From Asterias rubens (lineage: Eukaryota > Echinodermata > Asteroidea > Forcipulatida > Asteriidae): a stretch of 64,000 bases of DNA. A program made the position numbers and the translations under genes. The notes below the pieces were generated by a model. That model saw only the letters and a list, made by a program, of their open reading frames with translations, made no database searches and was not told the DNA's origin. How positions within the stretch are numbered: position 1 is the stretch's first letter; every line of letters begins with the position of its first letter. Positions 1 through 11,749 of the stretch are shown in pieces. The stretch is taken from NCBI RefSeq assembly GCF_902459465.1, contig NC_047068.1, positions 2,108,001-2,172,000 on the forward strand, written 5' to 3'.

Positions 1-1480
1 AGAATGTCATGTTAAGGTTAATAAAGATGTCTGTAATAATTAATGCTTAATGTTCTGATGACATCATAGATGATCAAGCAAGGTTTCATCTTAGGCACAA
101 ATATCCATTTGCGTCATCTGCAAATATATTCCTAGCTTTTGTCCTGTGTCATTTGCAAAATAGCGAGCATTCCATCCTCACCCACCGCCTTTTATCTCAT
201 GTTTCTTAAAACTCACTTCAGGAATCAACTTTGTTTAGCACCATATCTGTAACTTCAATGAAACTTTGAATTTCCTGATGTGTGTATTTATGTGAAACCT
301 TTATGGATGACCTGTTGTTAGGGAATAAAGGATTATGTATCTATTCCAATTTTCTTAAGATCTTGAAAGAAATGAACAATTGGAGTGATTGATAACTCCT
401 AGAACACTCTACTTGGGTTTCATTAAAACACCTTGCCACCTTGCTAGTCATGTATTTTATGTATAACACTGTAGTAAGTTAAGCAGCCAATAATTCCACA
501 TTTGCCAGAACACAGAGCTTTAGAAGTCATTTTGCTGAGTAAGGCAGTTTTGTTAAACTGGATAAAGTTGTTATTGTATCATCACATTTCCTACTTGTAA
601 TGACATCAATCTAATAAATGACTTGCTGTGTATGTACCCATACTCCTAGTTTGTGAATTTGCGCTTTTCATTGTCTTGTTTCTATGGGTGCGTTCGTTTA
701 GCTTCCCTGGGTCGACCCGGTCTGCCCCGGTACGTTCGAATAGCTTTGATGGGGCTCACCCGGGTCAGCCCCCAGTGCCCTGCTTGTGGAGTGGGTCACT
801 TGGGGGTGACCTGAGGTGCATGCTGTCACCACGAGAGGGCGAGTGTGATCGTTCGGTTATACATCATACATGAATCATCATCTTTAAAATCAGCACACAT
901 GTTGCTCCCATCAAGTGGGTTCATAAAGCTTCATATCTACCTCAGCAGCATATCCCATCTCCCCGGTTTTTCAGTTCCCCTCCCCATGCTAGTGCCCCAT
1001 CTCAACAAAATCACGCTAATGGCCAGTCCCCATAGAGCTATTATAGCTCTATGCCAGTCCCCCACCAACTTCAAAAACGTTTAAAAAAGTCCCATCCTGA
1101 CTCAATATGAGTTGTAGTCCTTCATTCACGTGTATTATTCGTTGGTAATTGTATTTAAGTAACCCTAACATCCCCTCCCACCCCGTCGCACACACACGGA
1201 GCACACACCACCAGCTCTGACAACAACCGAACCAGGCCCCCAATGTCTGACTATGTCGTCATTGTGCTTCCTCAATCAATAAGCATCCAGGTATGTATGC
1301 ATAGATAAAGATAGAAATGGGGAGTCATTTTGACAACTCTGGTCTTTGGTGCATGTTTACAACATTACATGTGAAAAGCTGCAATATACGTATGTGACCC
1401 AGCATGAATACTACAATGTAGTGACAATGCAGCTAGTCTCTAAGTGAGAAAATGCATATTATCGTTTTCCCCAAGCGGAT
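1..1480. other. Gene-free stretch at left edge
   Basis: I see no supported coding exon here. Short open frames lack homology or splice context. A GC-richer patch at about 680-850 contains repeats of the GGGTCGACCC / CCCGGGTC kind and looks like one half of a MITE whose other end I cannot find. Confidence 0.5.
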
Positions 1481-2280
1481 TTGGATAATTTGTTCACCAT
1501 GCTCTCCGACTTGGCTAAAGACAAGCTAATGACTTCTAAGAAGCCCTTTGCTGGCGAAAAACTTTAGGACGTTCTTAAGAAAGTTGACTTGGCCTCCCAC
1601 AAGGGCATGTTGTCAACCTCCTTCCTGCTTCTCCTCATTGAGTATCTAGTATCGGGTTGTGAGAACGACTCGGCAGTGCCAGCAGATTTGTCAACCACAG
1701 CTTTTCATCGTCTTGTGTGAATACAGTCAGTTATGCACTGGAGTTCTTCACGGATTGGTACTGCGACAAGTACTTTCCTGGGGTGGATTTCACAAAGAGT
1801 TAAGACTAGTCTTATCTCGAGTTAGGACGAGTTATCCTAAGTTAGTCCTAAGTTAGGACTAGTCCTAACATATGGTGTTCATAAGGTGTTTTGCACCAGT
1901 GCGTATTGCTGTGACCTTAACTTGCACACCGTTTATTGTGTTGTGCGCTACGTGGTATTGGTTTACTGAAGATTAAACCTGTACCTATTTCAAAATGATT
2001 TGCATCTTTGAACAGCTAGGGGCCACCCTACTCATGCGGCAGGTGGTGAGTGTATGGGGTCCCAAGCACTGCTCGAGCAAATGTGCTCAAGCTGTTGGCA
2101 GTTTCCAAGAACTGCAGTATTTTAAGAGCCTGATTGTGGGCAGTGCAATCCTGGTTCAATGTGACAACGGCACAGCGGTGGCTTAAATCAATCACCATAA
2201 ATTGTGTGAAATGAAGACCAACACTCTGAAGCTAAGCAGATAAATAGGGGGGTCTCCTCTTCACCGACCCAACACCCTGC
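1480..2280 (+). mobile_element. Decayed retrotransposon, DIRS-like RNase H remnant
   Basis: A frame at 1995-2183 ends in VQCDNGTAVA, then a stop, then INHH. This resembles the RNase H block of DIRS/Ngaro-type tyrosine-recombinase retrotransposons, which reads roughly SDNTTAVAYINH; the stop falls where the conserved Tyr is expected. Around 1480-1680 a second frame with one internal stop (LFTMLSDLAKDKLMTSKKPF and onward) also looks once-coding and may belong to the same element, but I do not recognise it. A partial palindromic MITE lies inside the interval at 1780-1869. No termini or recombinase domain were found. Confidence 0.4.
1780..1869. repeat. Palindromic MITE family A, partial copy
   Basis: Begins with the GGATTTCACAAAGAGTTAAG end, then runs through alternating CTAGTC, CGAGTTAGGACGAG and CCTAAGTTAGG blocks. 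The second terminus is missing. Related copies lie at 3655-3810, 5391-5499, 35769-35938 and 55336-55471. Confidence 0.7.
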
Positions 2281-2302
2281 CCTTATCTAGAATTAGCAAG
2301 TA

Positions 2303-3359
2303 AACTGCTCACAAAAAGTAAGGAAACTTTTTTCAATACAGTATATTTGTTACTATTTAATACTCTCTTTGTATATGGTATATATCAATGGAAAGCTGAA
2401 CTGTTCCTCTTTAAAATGATACCACATTTGCAATGATTACATGTTGCTGAACTTGGCTACACGAATAACAATGAGGCAAAGTCACAAATCAAATGTGCCA
2501 AAATTACTGTTGTCTGTGAATGGTCAATAGGTAATGCTCAATAATCGAACCGATCAAGCTTTTCAGAACCATTAATGGTTTACACAATGATTTGCACCAG
2601 TGAGCTAATCGGACACAATTAACCCTCATCTCATGAAAAACACCTTGTTTGATGGGTATTTGCAAGACAATATTCTACAGCCGAATGCTGTCCCATACTT
2701 GCAGACTCTTGGACCAAATGCCATCTTTCAAGATGACAACACTCGCCCCCATCGAGCCCGACTGGTGACTGACTACCTGAAAACTGTTGGGGTGCATGCA
2801 GTGGATGGATTGGCCTACTAACAGTCCAGACCTGAATCCCATGGAACATCTGTGGGACCAGCTTGGCCTCGCTGTCCGCGCCAGAACCACCAACACATCA
2901 ACTGTGGCTGACCTAACCAGGTTCCTTAATGAAGAATGGAACGCCATCCCTCATCATCAGCGCAAGACTTTTGTGCAGCATGAGAAGAAGGTGCCAGGCT
3001 GTCATCAACGCCTTCGGATCATTCACTTGTTACTGAACTTTTTGTATCAATAAAGTGTATTAAGATCAGTAAGTTGTCTTGCTCTATACCAAACTTCTTG
3101 TCTTTGCTTGTTTGAATTACAGTGTCAATTTGATTGTTCACACAGTAACACAAAATTGCTAATTTTGGCACATTTGATTTGTGACTTTGTCTCATTCTCA
3201 TTAACGTGGTCAAGTCCAGCAACATGTAATCATTGCAACTATGGTATCATTTTGAAGAGGAACAGTTCAGCTTTGCATTGATACCATATACAAAGAGAGT
3301 ATTAAACAATAACAAATATACTGGATTGAAAAAAGTTTCCTTACTTTTTGTGAGCAGTT
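2303..3359 (+). mobile_element. Tc1/mariner-like DNA transposon, internally deleted
   Basis: The element is bounded by TA dinucleotides (2301-2302 and 3360-3361). Its ends AACTGCTCACAAAAAG and CTTTTTGTGAGCAGTT are perfect inverted repeats, and the inverted repeats continue with mismatches for roughly 200 bp. Between them is the 3' half of a Tc1-type transposase at 2633-3053 in two frames. The second catalytic Asp block reads FQDDNTRPHRARLV and the third acidic block WPTNSPDLNPMEHLWDQL. The frame shifts near 2810. The N-terminal helix-turn-helix and the first catalytic Asp are absent, so this copy cannot encode a working enzyme. Confidence 0.9.
2633..3053 (+). pseudogene. Tc1-like transposase fragment, frameshifted
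   Basis: The first frame (2633-2821) carries the DDN...RPHRARL block that follows the second catalytic aspartate. The overlapping +1-shifted frame (2787-3053) carries the SPDLNPMEHLWD block and the C-terminal tail, ending at TAA 3051-3053. A full Tc1 transposase is about 340 residues; here only about the last 140 are represented. The long inverted repeats on both sides show that this is the core of the surrounding transposon, not a host gene. Confidence 0.85.
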
Positions 3360-3654
3360 TAGTTTCAGCACGATGCGCATCTCAGTTGGTCAAAATGTGG
3401 CCATATGATTATATTGCAATAAACGGGTACACATCCAAACATACAAGGGCACCAGACCAATTGAAATATTTCATTGCATAATCTCAAGAGCCAACGCAGA
3501 CGTTGAATTATAAATTCAATGTTGATTCAAGTTTCTTTGTCAATCCTGAAACTAGTAATACAAAATTATATGCTAGTTAAGAGTGTGGTATGATCTTTCT
3601 AATATATGTGGCCCAAGGTATCAACAAATATTCAGGATACTTTTAGATGCTCTG

Positions 3655-3810
3655 GGCTGGATTTCACAAAGAGTCAAGACTAGTCTTACCTCGAGTTAAG
3701 ACGAGTTACGAGTTACTCATCCTAACTAGCCATACATTTTTAATATCTCCTAAGGAAAGGACTAGTCCTAAGTTAGGGCTAGCCCCAACTCTTTGTGAAA
3801 TTGACCCCCC
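3655..3810. repeat. Palindromic MITE family A
   Basis: Ends TGGATTTCACAAAGAGTCAA and AACTCTTTGTGAAATTGAC are inverted. The interior is made of short CGAGTTA / CCTAA / TTAGG iterons. Other copies are at 5391-5499, 35769-35938 and 55336-55471. Confidence 0.85.
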
Positions 3811-5390
3811 TTAAATTGACATTAAACAAAGCTATTTTGACTGATATTGAGTCACAAATGCAAATCTAAGCACATTTCTTGAACAATTTGCAACAAAAAC
3901 CCCACAGCTTTCCTTGTTGTTCACAATGGATAGGTTAGAAGCAATTGTTAGTGCCTGCTGAGAAACTGAAGCCAACCATTTCTCTACTCTAAAGGCTAAA
4001 ACATTCCAATAATGAAACCACTCCTCAGTCCTTCATACAGGGTCTTCTGCATTATTTATTAGTGTGCGTTATATTACCATACAAAACAGTAGCAATTACC
4101 AAAGGTTGACATCAAGCCAGATATATTTCTTCTCACTTGAAACCACTATAAATGCAAGCCATCAATCCACATGTCACAACAAGTGACAAGCACCTCCAAA
4201 AGTGTGTATCAAAAATAATCTCAAGATGCCTTTATGGGAATTCTTAATACTTGAAATGAAAAACACATCACCCTGTTGCAGTAAAACATCAATTAATGAG
4301 AATGTTGACATATAAGCATCTACTAAAGGCATTGGCATTAATTAACAATACAACTAAGAACATAAGATACAGAGCAGGTATGCACCGAGTGTTACCTTTG
4401 CATTCATAATTGCACAATATTGAATAAAGAAGCGCTGTAAATCAACAACCTTAAAATGTTACTATTATTTAACATTAACACAACACACATCTTACTATCG
4501 ATATTGATCTTTATGCATTTGAAATGAAGATGTGCAGTTGTAGTCTGTTTAAAGGCTCCTGTCAATCTTGCTTGAAAACAATAATGGGACCCAAATTATA
4601 TTGTTTAAAACTGCATGAAAACCATTGACTTCCATATAACAGCTGTTTACTAATGTACTTTGGATATCTGTTGGATTAAAAAGGACTTATTTTGGGGGTT
4701 TTGTCTACAGCCCTAGCCTAACAGTTAAAGACAACAAATGCTCACACTTTAATTTTTATAAATGCCCTCATTAATATTATCAGAAATGAAGTGATTTCAA
4801 AATGCCCAAGAAAGCATAGTATAGTAATGACTTGGAACCAGTGCACGTAACCAAATATCCCAAATGCTGCCTGCTGAAACAAGGGTTTTTTATTTACAAA
4901 GAGAATCCAATTTAAATAAAACATAATTCAAAATATATATTAAGAGAGTTGTTATAAGTTAAACAAAACTACCAATACAAGTACAAAACAAAACAATAAA
5001 TATAAGGTATACAGATGCAATTCCAACTTTGATGCATACATAGCTTTTCTTTTGTAATTTGTTGGTTTCAGGTTTTGTTTTCAGGGGAATTTCTGCCATT
5101 ATAATTACACATCAGTTCATAACCAATTCCAAACCTGCACATATTATATTATTCAATGCCATTGTGGATGTCCATTATGATTCAAACTCCGTCAAAGTTA
5201 CACGGTGCATTTCCTTATTAGTTTTTTCAAATACTCCCATTACTGTTTGCATTGAAATGGATACAATATTTTGTTGGTCATCTTAAATTTTGTTTTAACA
5301 AAACAATGGCAGTAGGTATTTTCTTACACTCTGTACAGCGAGTTTATGCTGACTCAAGAAAAGCATTTGGAGCATAACAACATAGGTCCA
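3811..5390. other. AT-rich intergenic DNA
   Basis: I see no coding exon, RNA gene or recognisable repeat in this stretch. Short open frames have no splice-compatible neighbours or homology that I recognise. Confidence 0.5.
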
Positions 5391-5499
5391 GGGGTCGATT
5401 CAACAAAGAGTTAAGACTCGTCCTAACTTAGGACTCACTCGGGTAACTCGTCCTAACTCAAGACAAGACTAGTCTTAACTCTTTGTGAAATCCACCCCT
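5391..5499. repeat. Palindromic MITE family A, short copy
   Basis: Starts GGGGTCGATTCAACAAAGAG and ends CTCTTTGTGAAATCCACCCC, inverted to each other. The interior has ACTCGTCCTAACT and CCTAACTTAGGA iterons. Confidence 0.85.
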
Positions 5500-5886
5500 G
5501 GTGAATTAATATTCTACCATTTTGCTATTGACTCTTTACTGTCTAGATCATTTATCTATACATAAGTTCAAGGGTATATTGTTTTATATACAGAATCCCC
5601 CTTTAAAAAGGAGGGGGGGGTCACCATGCTCATTTATTTTCCAACAACCAATTATAATTCCTGGGGAGGATGCTTCAGACAAACATCCTTATAAATTGGT
5701 TACAAGAAAGAGAGATGTGATCCAAAGGCTGCAGACCATAGTTGACAGTAATTGAAGGTTTTGTGGCTTGGTGATTGTAAGTCTTCTAATTCTAGTCATA
5801 ACAAGGACAATTGGCTCCCCTGCCAAAGCTGCTTGTCATAGCGGCTCTATCTTAACTCTAATGGTTTCTCATCAACCTAATCAGGG

Positions 5887-6272
5887 CCCAATTCCATAGA
5901 GTCGTTTAAGGAAAATAAATGGTTAAGTACGAAAAAAGCTGGCTTATTTTACACTTGTTACTGGCCAAAAGTTCATGCCGTATACATTGCTTGTGACTGG
6001 TATTTAGCTGCTGTTTACTTAGCATAACAATTGAGTGGAGTCTTGGCCGGTAATCTGATTTTACTAGGCAAGGATTTTTTTGGCTAAGCAACATTTTGTG
6101 CTTAAGCAGCTCTCACAGAGTCGCTTAAGTAGACACCAAGTAGAAATTAGCGGGATACCAGATTTACAAATTGTAAATATAATATGATAGTTTGGCAGAT
6201 AATCTACTGGTAAGCATAGTTTTGTTGTGCTAAGCTACTATTTGTGCTTAATCGGCTCTTAGAAACTTGGCC
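5887..6272. repeat. Interspersed repeat with GGGCCCAATT end
   Basis: The GGGCCCAATTCCATAGAG motif at 5885 recurs at 7215 as GGGCCCAATTTCATAGAG. Internal GCTTAAGCA / TGCTTAGCA blocks occur in both orientations (about 6090-6130 and 6215-6260). This is consistent with a palindromic non-autonomous element and diverged copies of it. I cannot fix its exact ends. Confidence 0.45.
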
Positions 6273-6721
6273 ATGCATGATGTCAATATTTCTTGTTATG
6301 CACAATAATCTCATTGCTTAGTACAGTCCCAACTTCCAAGGAATGCAGCATCCACACACAGACAATTCCTATCTTTGGAGACATACATCATGAGATGTGT
6401 TCCCTCTATTGTATCTCCTATCGAAAAATTATTACATTGTTCATGTATAACCTTTTTGTCCTTAATACATGTCCAAGTTGTAAGACATTACATTTTCAAG
6501 ATGGCAACATCCCATCTTATTTGTATTTATTTCAAGTTTGATTAGCTGTATACAATGTGGAAACGTAATTTGATAGTAGACCCAATAGTTACAGTATGAC
6601 CTCTGGACAACACACACATGCAAGCTTACAAAAATGACTAAATCTGCTGGACATAAACACACTAACAGGGTCTGCTCTATAGTAACTTGTTGACAAGTCA
6701 TTGAATGTTTGTTACAGTAAT

Positions 6722-6852
6722 AGAATAACGGCTCTCAAGGGACTTGACTCACACGAGACTGCTGGTCATGTGCCACCTCTGCTCTCGCGCAAGTAGTCCG
6801 GTGCCAGCAGTCTTACGAGGGCAGTAAATAGTCATGTGAGAGCCATTACTGC
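6722..6852. repeat. Palindromic MITE, single copy
   Basis: Outer arms AACGGCTCTCA (about 6727) and TGAGAGCCATT (about 6837) are inverted, as are inner arms AGACTGCTGG and CCAGCAGTCT. No second copy is in the window. Confidence 0.55.
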
Positions 6853-7710
6853 GACAAACATTTAACGACTTGTCCTCAAGTCTACACCGTGTATTATGGT
6901 GCTTGTCACCTATACTGTTTTTTTTTTATTTATTAGAAAATAAAATAAAAGTGAAATGAAATGAAAGAAAAGGGTACCCCTTTTGAAGCATTGGCATTGA
7001 TTATGTACTGCCAATAAAACATATATTTAAAGTGTTTTTGTTGTACTGAGTTCTGAATGCATAGAATATGGCTATTATAGTAACAGAATGCTGGTAGGTA
7101 TTAATGCTATCTCCATCACTGCACAACAAAAAGCACATTCAATGGGTGTTATTGACATGATAGAAATTGTGTTCATATGATGCCATCTATCTAAGACACT
7201 ATCTTAATAATCAGGGCCCAATTTCATAGAGCTGCTGAGCACAAAAATTTGCTTAGCATGAAATTTCTTCCTTGATGAAAACAGGATTACCAACATAATT
7301 TCAATGTGACTTTCAGGATAAGCAAACAACAGCTAAATACAAGCAATATGCAACAAATGGCATTTGGCCCTAGTGTGGAAGGAAGAGTTGCTCATTTGCC
7401 CAACCTTTGCCCCATGGGTACATGGCACTGCCATTGCATGTCCATTGTTCTATTTACCTACTCATCCATAGAAAATGCTGGCTGATAATACCATAGTGCC
7501 ACGCCCTTACCAAATCAGTGAAGCATGGAGGAACATTCAATATGATGTGATGTATTAATGCATAATGCTCTTGTTGTCAAACAGTGCATGCAGATGAAAT
7601 GATGGACTATAGACCATACCAGTATCATAACATGTACACAGCAAAATGATTCCTTCCAAAGACCAATCCTTTACATGATAAACAGGAAAAACATGGACGA
7701 GCATGTGTGA

Positions 7711-7738
7711 AACCCCCCCCCCCCCCCCCTCCCCACCC
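7711..7738 (+). repeat. Poly-C tract
   Basis: A long homopolymer C run interrupted by single T and A. No function assigned. Confidence 0.8.
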
Positions 7739-7903
7739 CTTGGTCTTCAATTCAGGGAACGAAATAGGAAAGAAAACTATCCTAATTAAATAGGCAGCAG
7801 CTTGTTTACATTTTGCAACTTTAAAGTATCATTAATGTCAAGCTTTTGTGAGCGCATTCTTGGCTGCCATGAGTGTGTTCAAGAGCTGTAGAGAATTCCA
7901 TCC

Positions 7904-8263
7904 AAGGCCCTGGACACCTATGGTCATTGTCAAGACCAATCTTCTCACTTGGTGTATCTCAAATGCATAAAACAACAAACATGTGAACTCAATTGGTCGT
8001 CGAAGTTGTGAGAGAATAATGGAAGAAAAAACACACAAGTTGTGTGCTTTTAGATGCTTGTATTCGAAACTTCAGCTGAGTTCTCGAATTCAATTCAAAT
8101 ATTTTAGTGAGAAATTATTTTTCTCAAATACTACAATACTTCAGAGGGAGCCGTTTCTCACAATGTTTTATACTATCAACAGCTCTCTATTGCTCGTTAC
8201 CAAGTACATTTTTATGCTAACAATTATTTGTTAGTAATAACCAATAGTGTGCAGTGCCTTGAC
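7904..8263. repeat. Palindromic MITE family B (about 370 bp)
   Basis: One end carries CTTCTCACTTGGTGTATCTC and a trimmed GACACC-type terminus. The other carries CAGAGGGAGCCGTTTCTCAC, ATGTTTTATACTATCAACAG and AATAACCAATAGTGT. The same order of blocks, in either orientation, occurs at 14911-15290, 31828-32201, 35759-36218, 50196-50560, 51737-52102 and 54945-55276, and in a split copy near 55472-56042. Confidence 0.8.
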
Positions 8264-10324
8264 AGGTACAATGTACTATGACTTGAACCTTAGATAGCCT
8301 TTCATAGGTAATCAGGGCAGATATATGAACCTATGGACAAACAATTGACCTTGCTAAACAAGGAAACCAGACAACATGTCCTATGCTGTAGTACATCATG
8401 TACCACACTCATCATTGAACTGATACAATTCTTGATTGGAATACCCCATATAGAATAAGATCAAGTCTCTCCAATGTACAATTCATGATTCAGCAACAAA
8501 CCTTGTATTGTGCATTATGTGAATGTACGTACCATGTATGTACCATGTGCATGTACACACACGCATGTTTATGATGCAGACCGAGGACTTCTCTTTGTTC
8601 TCCCATTGTTTGGACAAAGTTTATTTTTCAGACATCCCTGTTGGTTTTGTACACAAAATCTACCGAGGACTGTCCCCGGTGTAACTTTTTCCTGTCCCTT
8701 TAGTTAAAGTCCTGGGTTATCAATAGTAGACATGCCCACTGTGTGCATGTGTGTAGGGGTGATGTGGTCTCAGAACCAAAACTGATTTGCATTTTGTTTT
8801 TAAATAAAACCAAGCAACTAAAATCAGCTTTTTGGACAAGATACAACCATTGATCGTTGAAAACATTTCATATATGAAAAATATTGAATTTTTGCTATTA
8901 GATTGCATTTAACAGGTATTGTTTGCCAGATAATTACATTGTTAAAAAGATAATCTACATGTATTTAGTTCTTGATAAACAACCCAATTTTCAAAACATT
9001 TTTGAAATCATGTGTAGCTTTATCTATTGTGTAATTACTGTGCAAGTGCATTTTTATGAGCTTACTACAATGTTCATAGTAATAACAAAATCACAATAAG
9101 TAAACAAAAATGTAAATGAACAATGGTTGACTGTGCTACCAGTTCAACACTCAATCAAGCTTGGACTTAGTGTAAAAGTGACATCAACTTTTTTACAAAA
9201 AGAGTGACTGTGTCCATTCCAGGACATTTTTTGGCAGGCAAGGTTCTACACTGGTCATATGGACTAAAGCACTCGGCAATAAGGATTTATAACATTAGTG
9301 GTTACAAGCTAATGGCTCTCAAACAAACGCGTCAAATCTCACTCAAATTTGCGTGCATACATAACCAAGGTTTATGTTTACTTGCGTGTAATACAAAAGC
9401 AGTTTAGCGCTCCAATGATGTGGTCACCGTGTGATGGTGGAATGTTAATCTAACCACCAGGTATTTTCAGCAGAAGTGACATTAATAGTGCGGAGTGCTA
9501 GTTTATGTTTTGCATTGTAATCAGCCTTTCCCATGAAATGTGTAAACCCCACATCATGCGTGTGCGAAATGAGGGAACATCATGCATTTTTGCATGGGAC
9601 TGTTGGTAAGGATAGGTCTACATGTAAGATTTGATATGTGTGCCCCCTTTCTTCGTATCAAAAGTTGATACGAAATCTAGAATGTAAGAATTTGATTTCT
9701 TCCATTGAGTTACAGCTCAGTAAAATAAAGCACTGTGCCTGCAAAAACAAAAAGTCCAGGCTCAGTGGCTCTTTTGTCCATGTAAACAAAATGTCATGTT
9801 TCACAAGATTAACCTACCATCACTGTGTTACATGGCAAATACACTGAATGAACAGTACATTGGAAAGTGTGTATAACTCACTTCACAAACAAATCCGTGT
9901 ATAATTTGTCACTTTGACCCAATGTTGCTTCCTCTGATGTCAAATCCATAAAGTTTTGTAGGCAAAGGCACACCATACACGTGTGTACAACACATACAAT
10001 GTACTCCAAGATAGTCCCAACCAATCGCCTTTAATGTACAATCCAATTATAAATCAATCTACAGTTATTCGCAGGCCGATGATTAGACCCTAATCTTGGC
10101 CTTGCTGCCCTAGAAAAGGTTCCCATTAAAAATGACCCACTGGAAACTCCCCTTAAAATTGCTTTGTCCTTTCAAAGAACCAATCAATCCATAATCTGAG
10201 TCTATTAACCACACCTTGGCCCCAAATAAAGTAGTTGCTAAATAGCGAGGATAGTATCAGTGCTCAAAGTCAAATTGAACACTGGACCACAGGCCTGAGG
10301 CAAATAGGTTTTGTATCACAAGCC
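8264..10324. other. Intergenic DNA without recognised genes
   Basis: No supported exon, RNA gene or repeat copy. Low-complexity TG/CA stretches occur near 8520-8570 and 8730-8760. Confidence 0.45.
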
Positions 10325-10335
10325 AGTAAACTAAT

Positions 10336-10510
10336 AGTCTTGGTGCAAGACGTTTCTCGTTTTCCATTCACGCACCGACACCGGACTTAGTCCACTCACT
10401 GTCTCCCGGGGCGGTGAGTGGACTATGTCAGGTGAGTCGTTGCGGGCGCTGTTGGTGAGTTAGCCGCTCTGTGCGTGAACGGAAAAAGAGAAACGTCTTG
10501 CACCAAGACT
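10336..10510. mobile_element. 175-bp MITE with 11-bp target-site duplication
   Basis: Terminal inverted repeats of about 40 bp start AGTCTTGGTGCAAGACG and end CGTCTTGCACCAAGACT, with only two or three mismatches inward. The element is flanked on both sides by the identical 11-mer AGTAAACTAAT (10325-10335 and 10511-10521). A 9-11 bp duplication is the hallmark of Mutator-like transposases, so this is best read as a non-autonomous MULE. The perfect duplication suggests a fairly young insertion. Confidence 0.8.
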
Positions 10511-11339
10511 AGTAAACTAATGACTGGAGAAGTCTGGCAATCTTAGTGCTTCTTCAACTGAAGAAGAATACCTATAAACGCTGTGCAACATTCTGTTCAA
10601 ACATGTCAAATGTTGACTTCGAGTCTGATAGAATTCCTTTCAATTCTATTTAGTAATGAGGTATTATCTACCTACACATGAAGACAAATGAGATCAAATC
10701 TGCTTTTATGTCTTAGTACTTGTTTAAATAAAAACAGTTAAATGTATGTTAAGCTTTGTCATGACATTTTAAATTTGTCATTTTGTTTCAGATTTCTGGA
10801 TTGTAAAAACAATTTCGGTCCAGTAAACATTTTTATTAACAAGCCCTGTGGTCTTGTGCATTTTTACCCCCAATCCGAGCCCAGTTATCTACAAGGTTTT
10901 TATTATTGACAAAGGCCAGGTATAATATCCAAAATATTTAATTTAAGTTCAATGTAGTAAGAACAATCATTACAAAATCATACTTCTTGGACGAACTCAA
11001 CTGTTTCAGGACTGTACACATTCTGTCCATTACATTATGTACATCATGACGTCAGAATGACATAGGTTTTGATTACGCTGTCTTTCATCAGTTGTTAATG
11101 AATCCCTATGATACAAGCATTGAAAACGACTCAATCATTTATAATTGGATTTGTAGTTACACCTATGCATCCGTTTCCAATGACTTCAACAAAGTTTATT
11201 TGCCTAACAATCCATTAATTGGGCCATGTACAATATTTACTTTATATCCATGCGATAGGCCTATACAACTATTGGCACACTATGTTCCTACATTTTTGGC
11301 TTACACCATTATGGTACTGAATGACATTGTTGAACTAAT

Positions 11340-11600
11340 ATAAGTTATCACACAAGCATGAGCGGAATACGGAAAAATATAGCGCTTCTGCGTCCCATAT
11401 CCAACCAGGCCGCTATATTTTCCGTATTTCCACGAGTGCGCGTGTGATGAGGTATTTATCTTCAAGTAAACTTGGCGCGTGACATAGAACACACAAGACG
11501 CAGGTAGTGATATTAGCCATGCAATATAGGTATTTATCACCACTCCATTCTGGAAATCTGATCAAAGGATTAGCGCGTACTTGAAGATAAAGTTTGATAT
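11340..11600. repeat. Nested inverted repeats, MITE-like
   Basis: Inner hairpin: CGGAATACGGAAAAATATAG (about 11363) against CTATATTTTCCGTATTTCC (about 11413). To its right a second pair: TTTATCTTCAAGTA (about 11455) against TACTTGAAGATAAA (about 11579), with GCGCG blocks inside both arms. No target-site duplication identified. Confidence 0.55.
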
Positions 11601-11749
11601 GACTTTTTTGTTGAGTATTAGAGAGTTGATAGCAACAACAATGCATCCTTGCGCCATCTATTCTACATTATGTACATGTTTGTTAGGTATGTTGACTAAA
11701 TCTTCTTCAGATACAAATGATGTGAAAGTATTAATCTTGCTGTGTCTGG

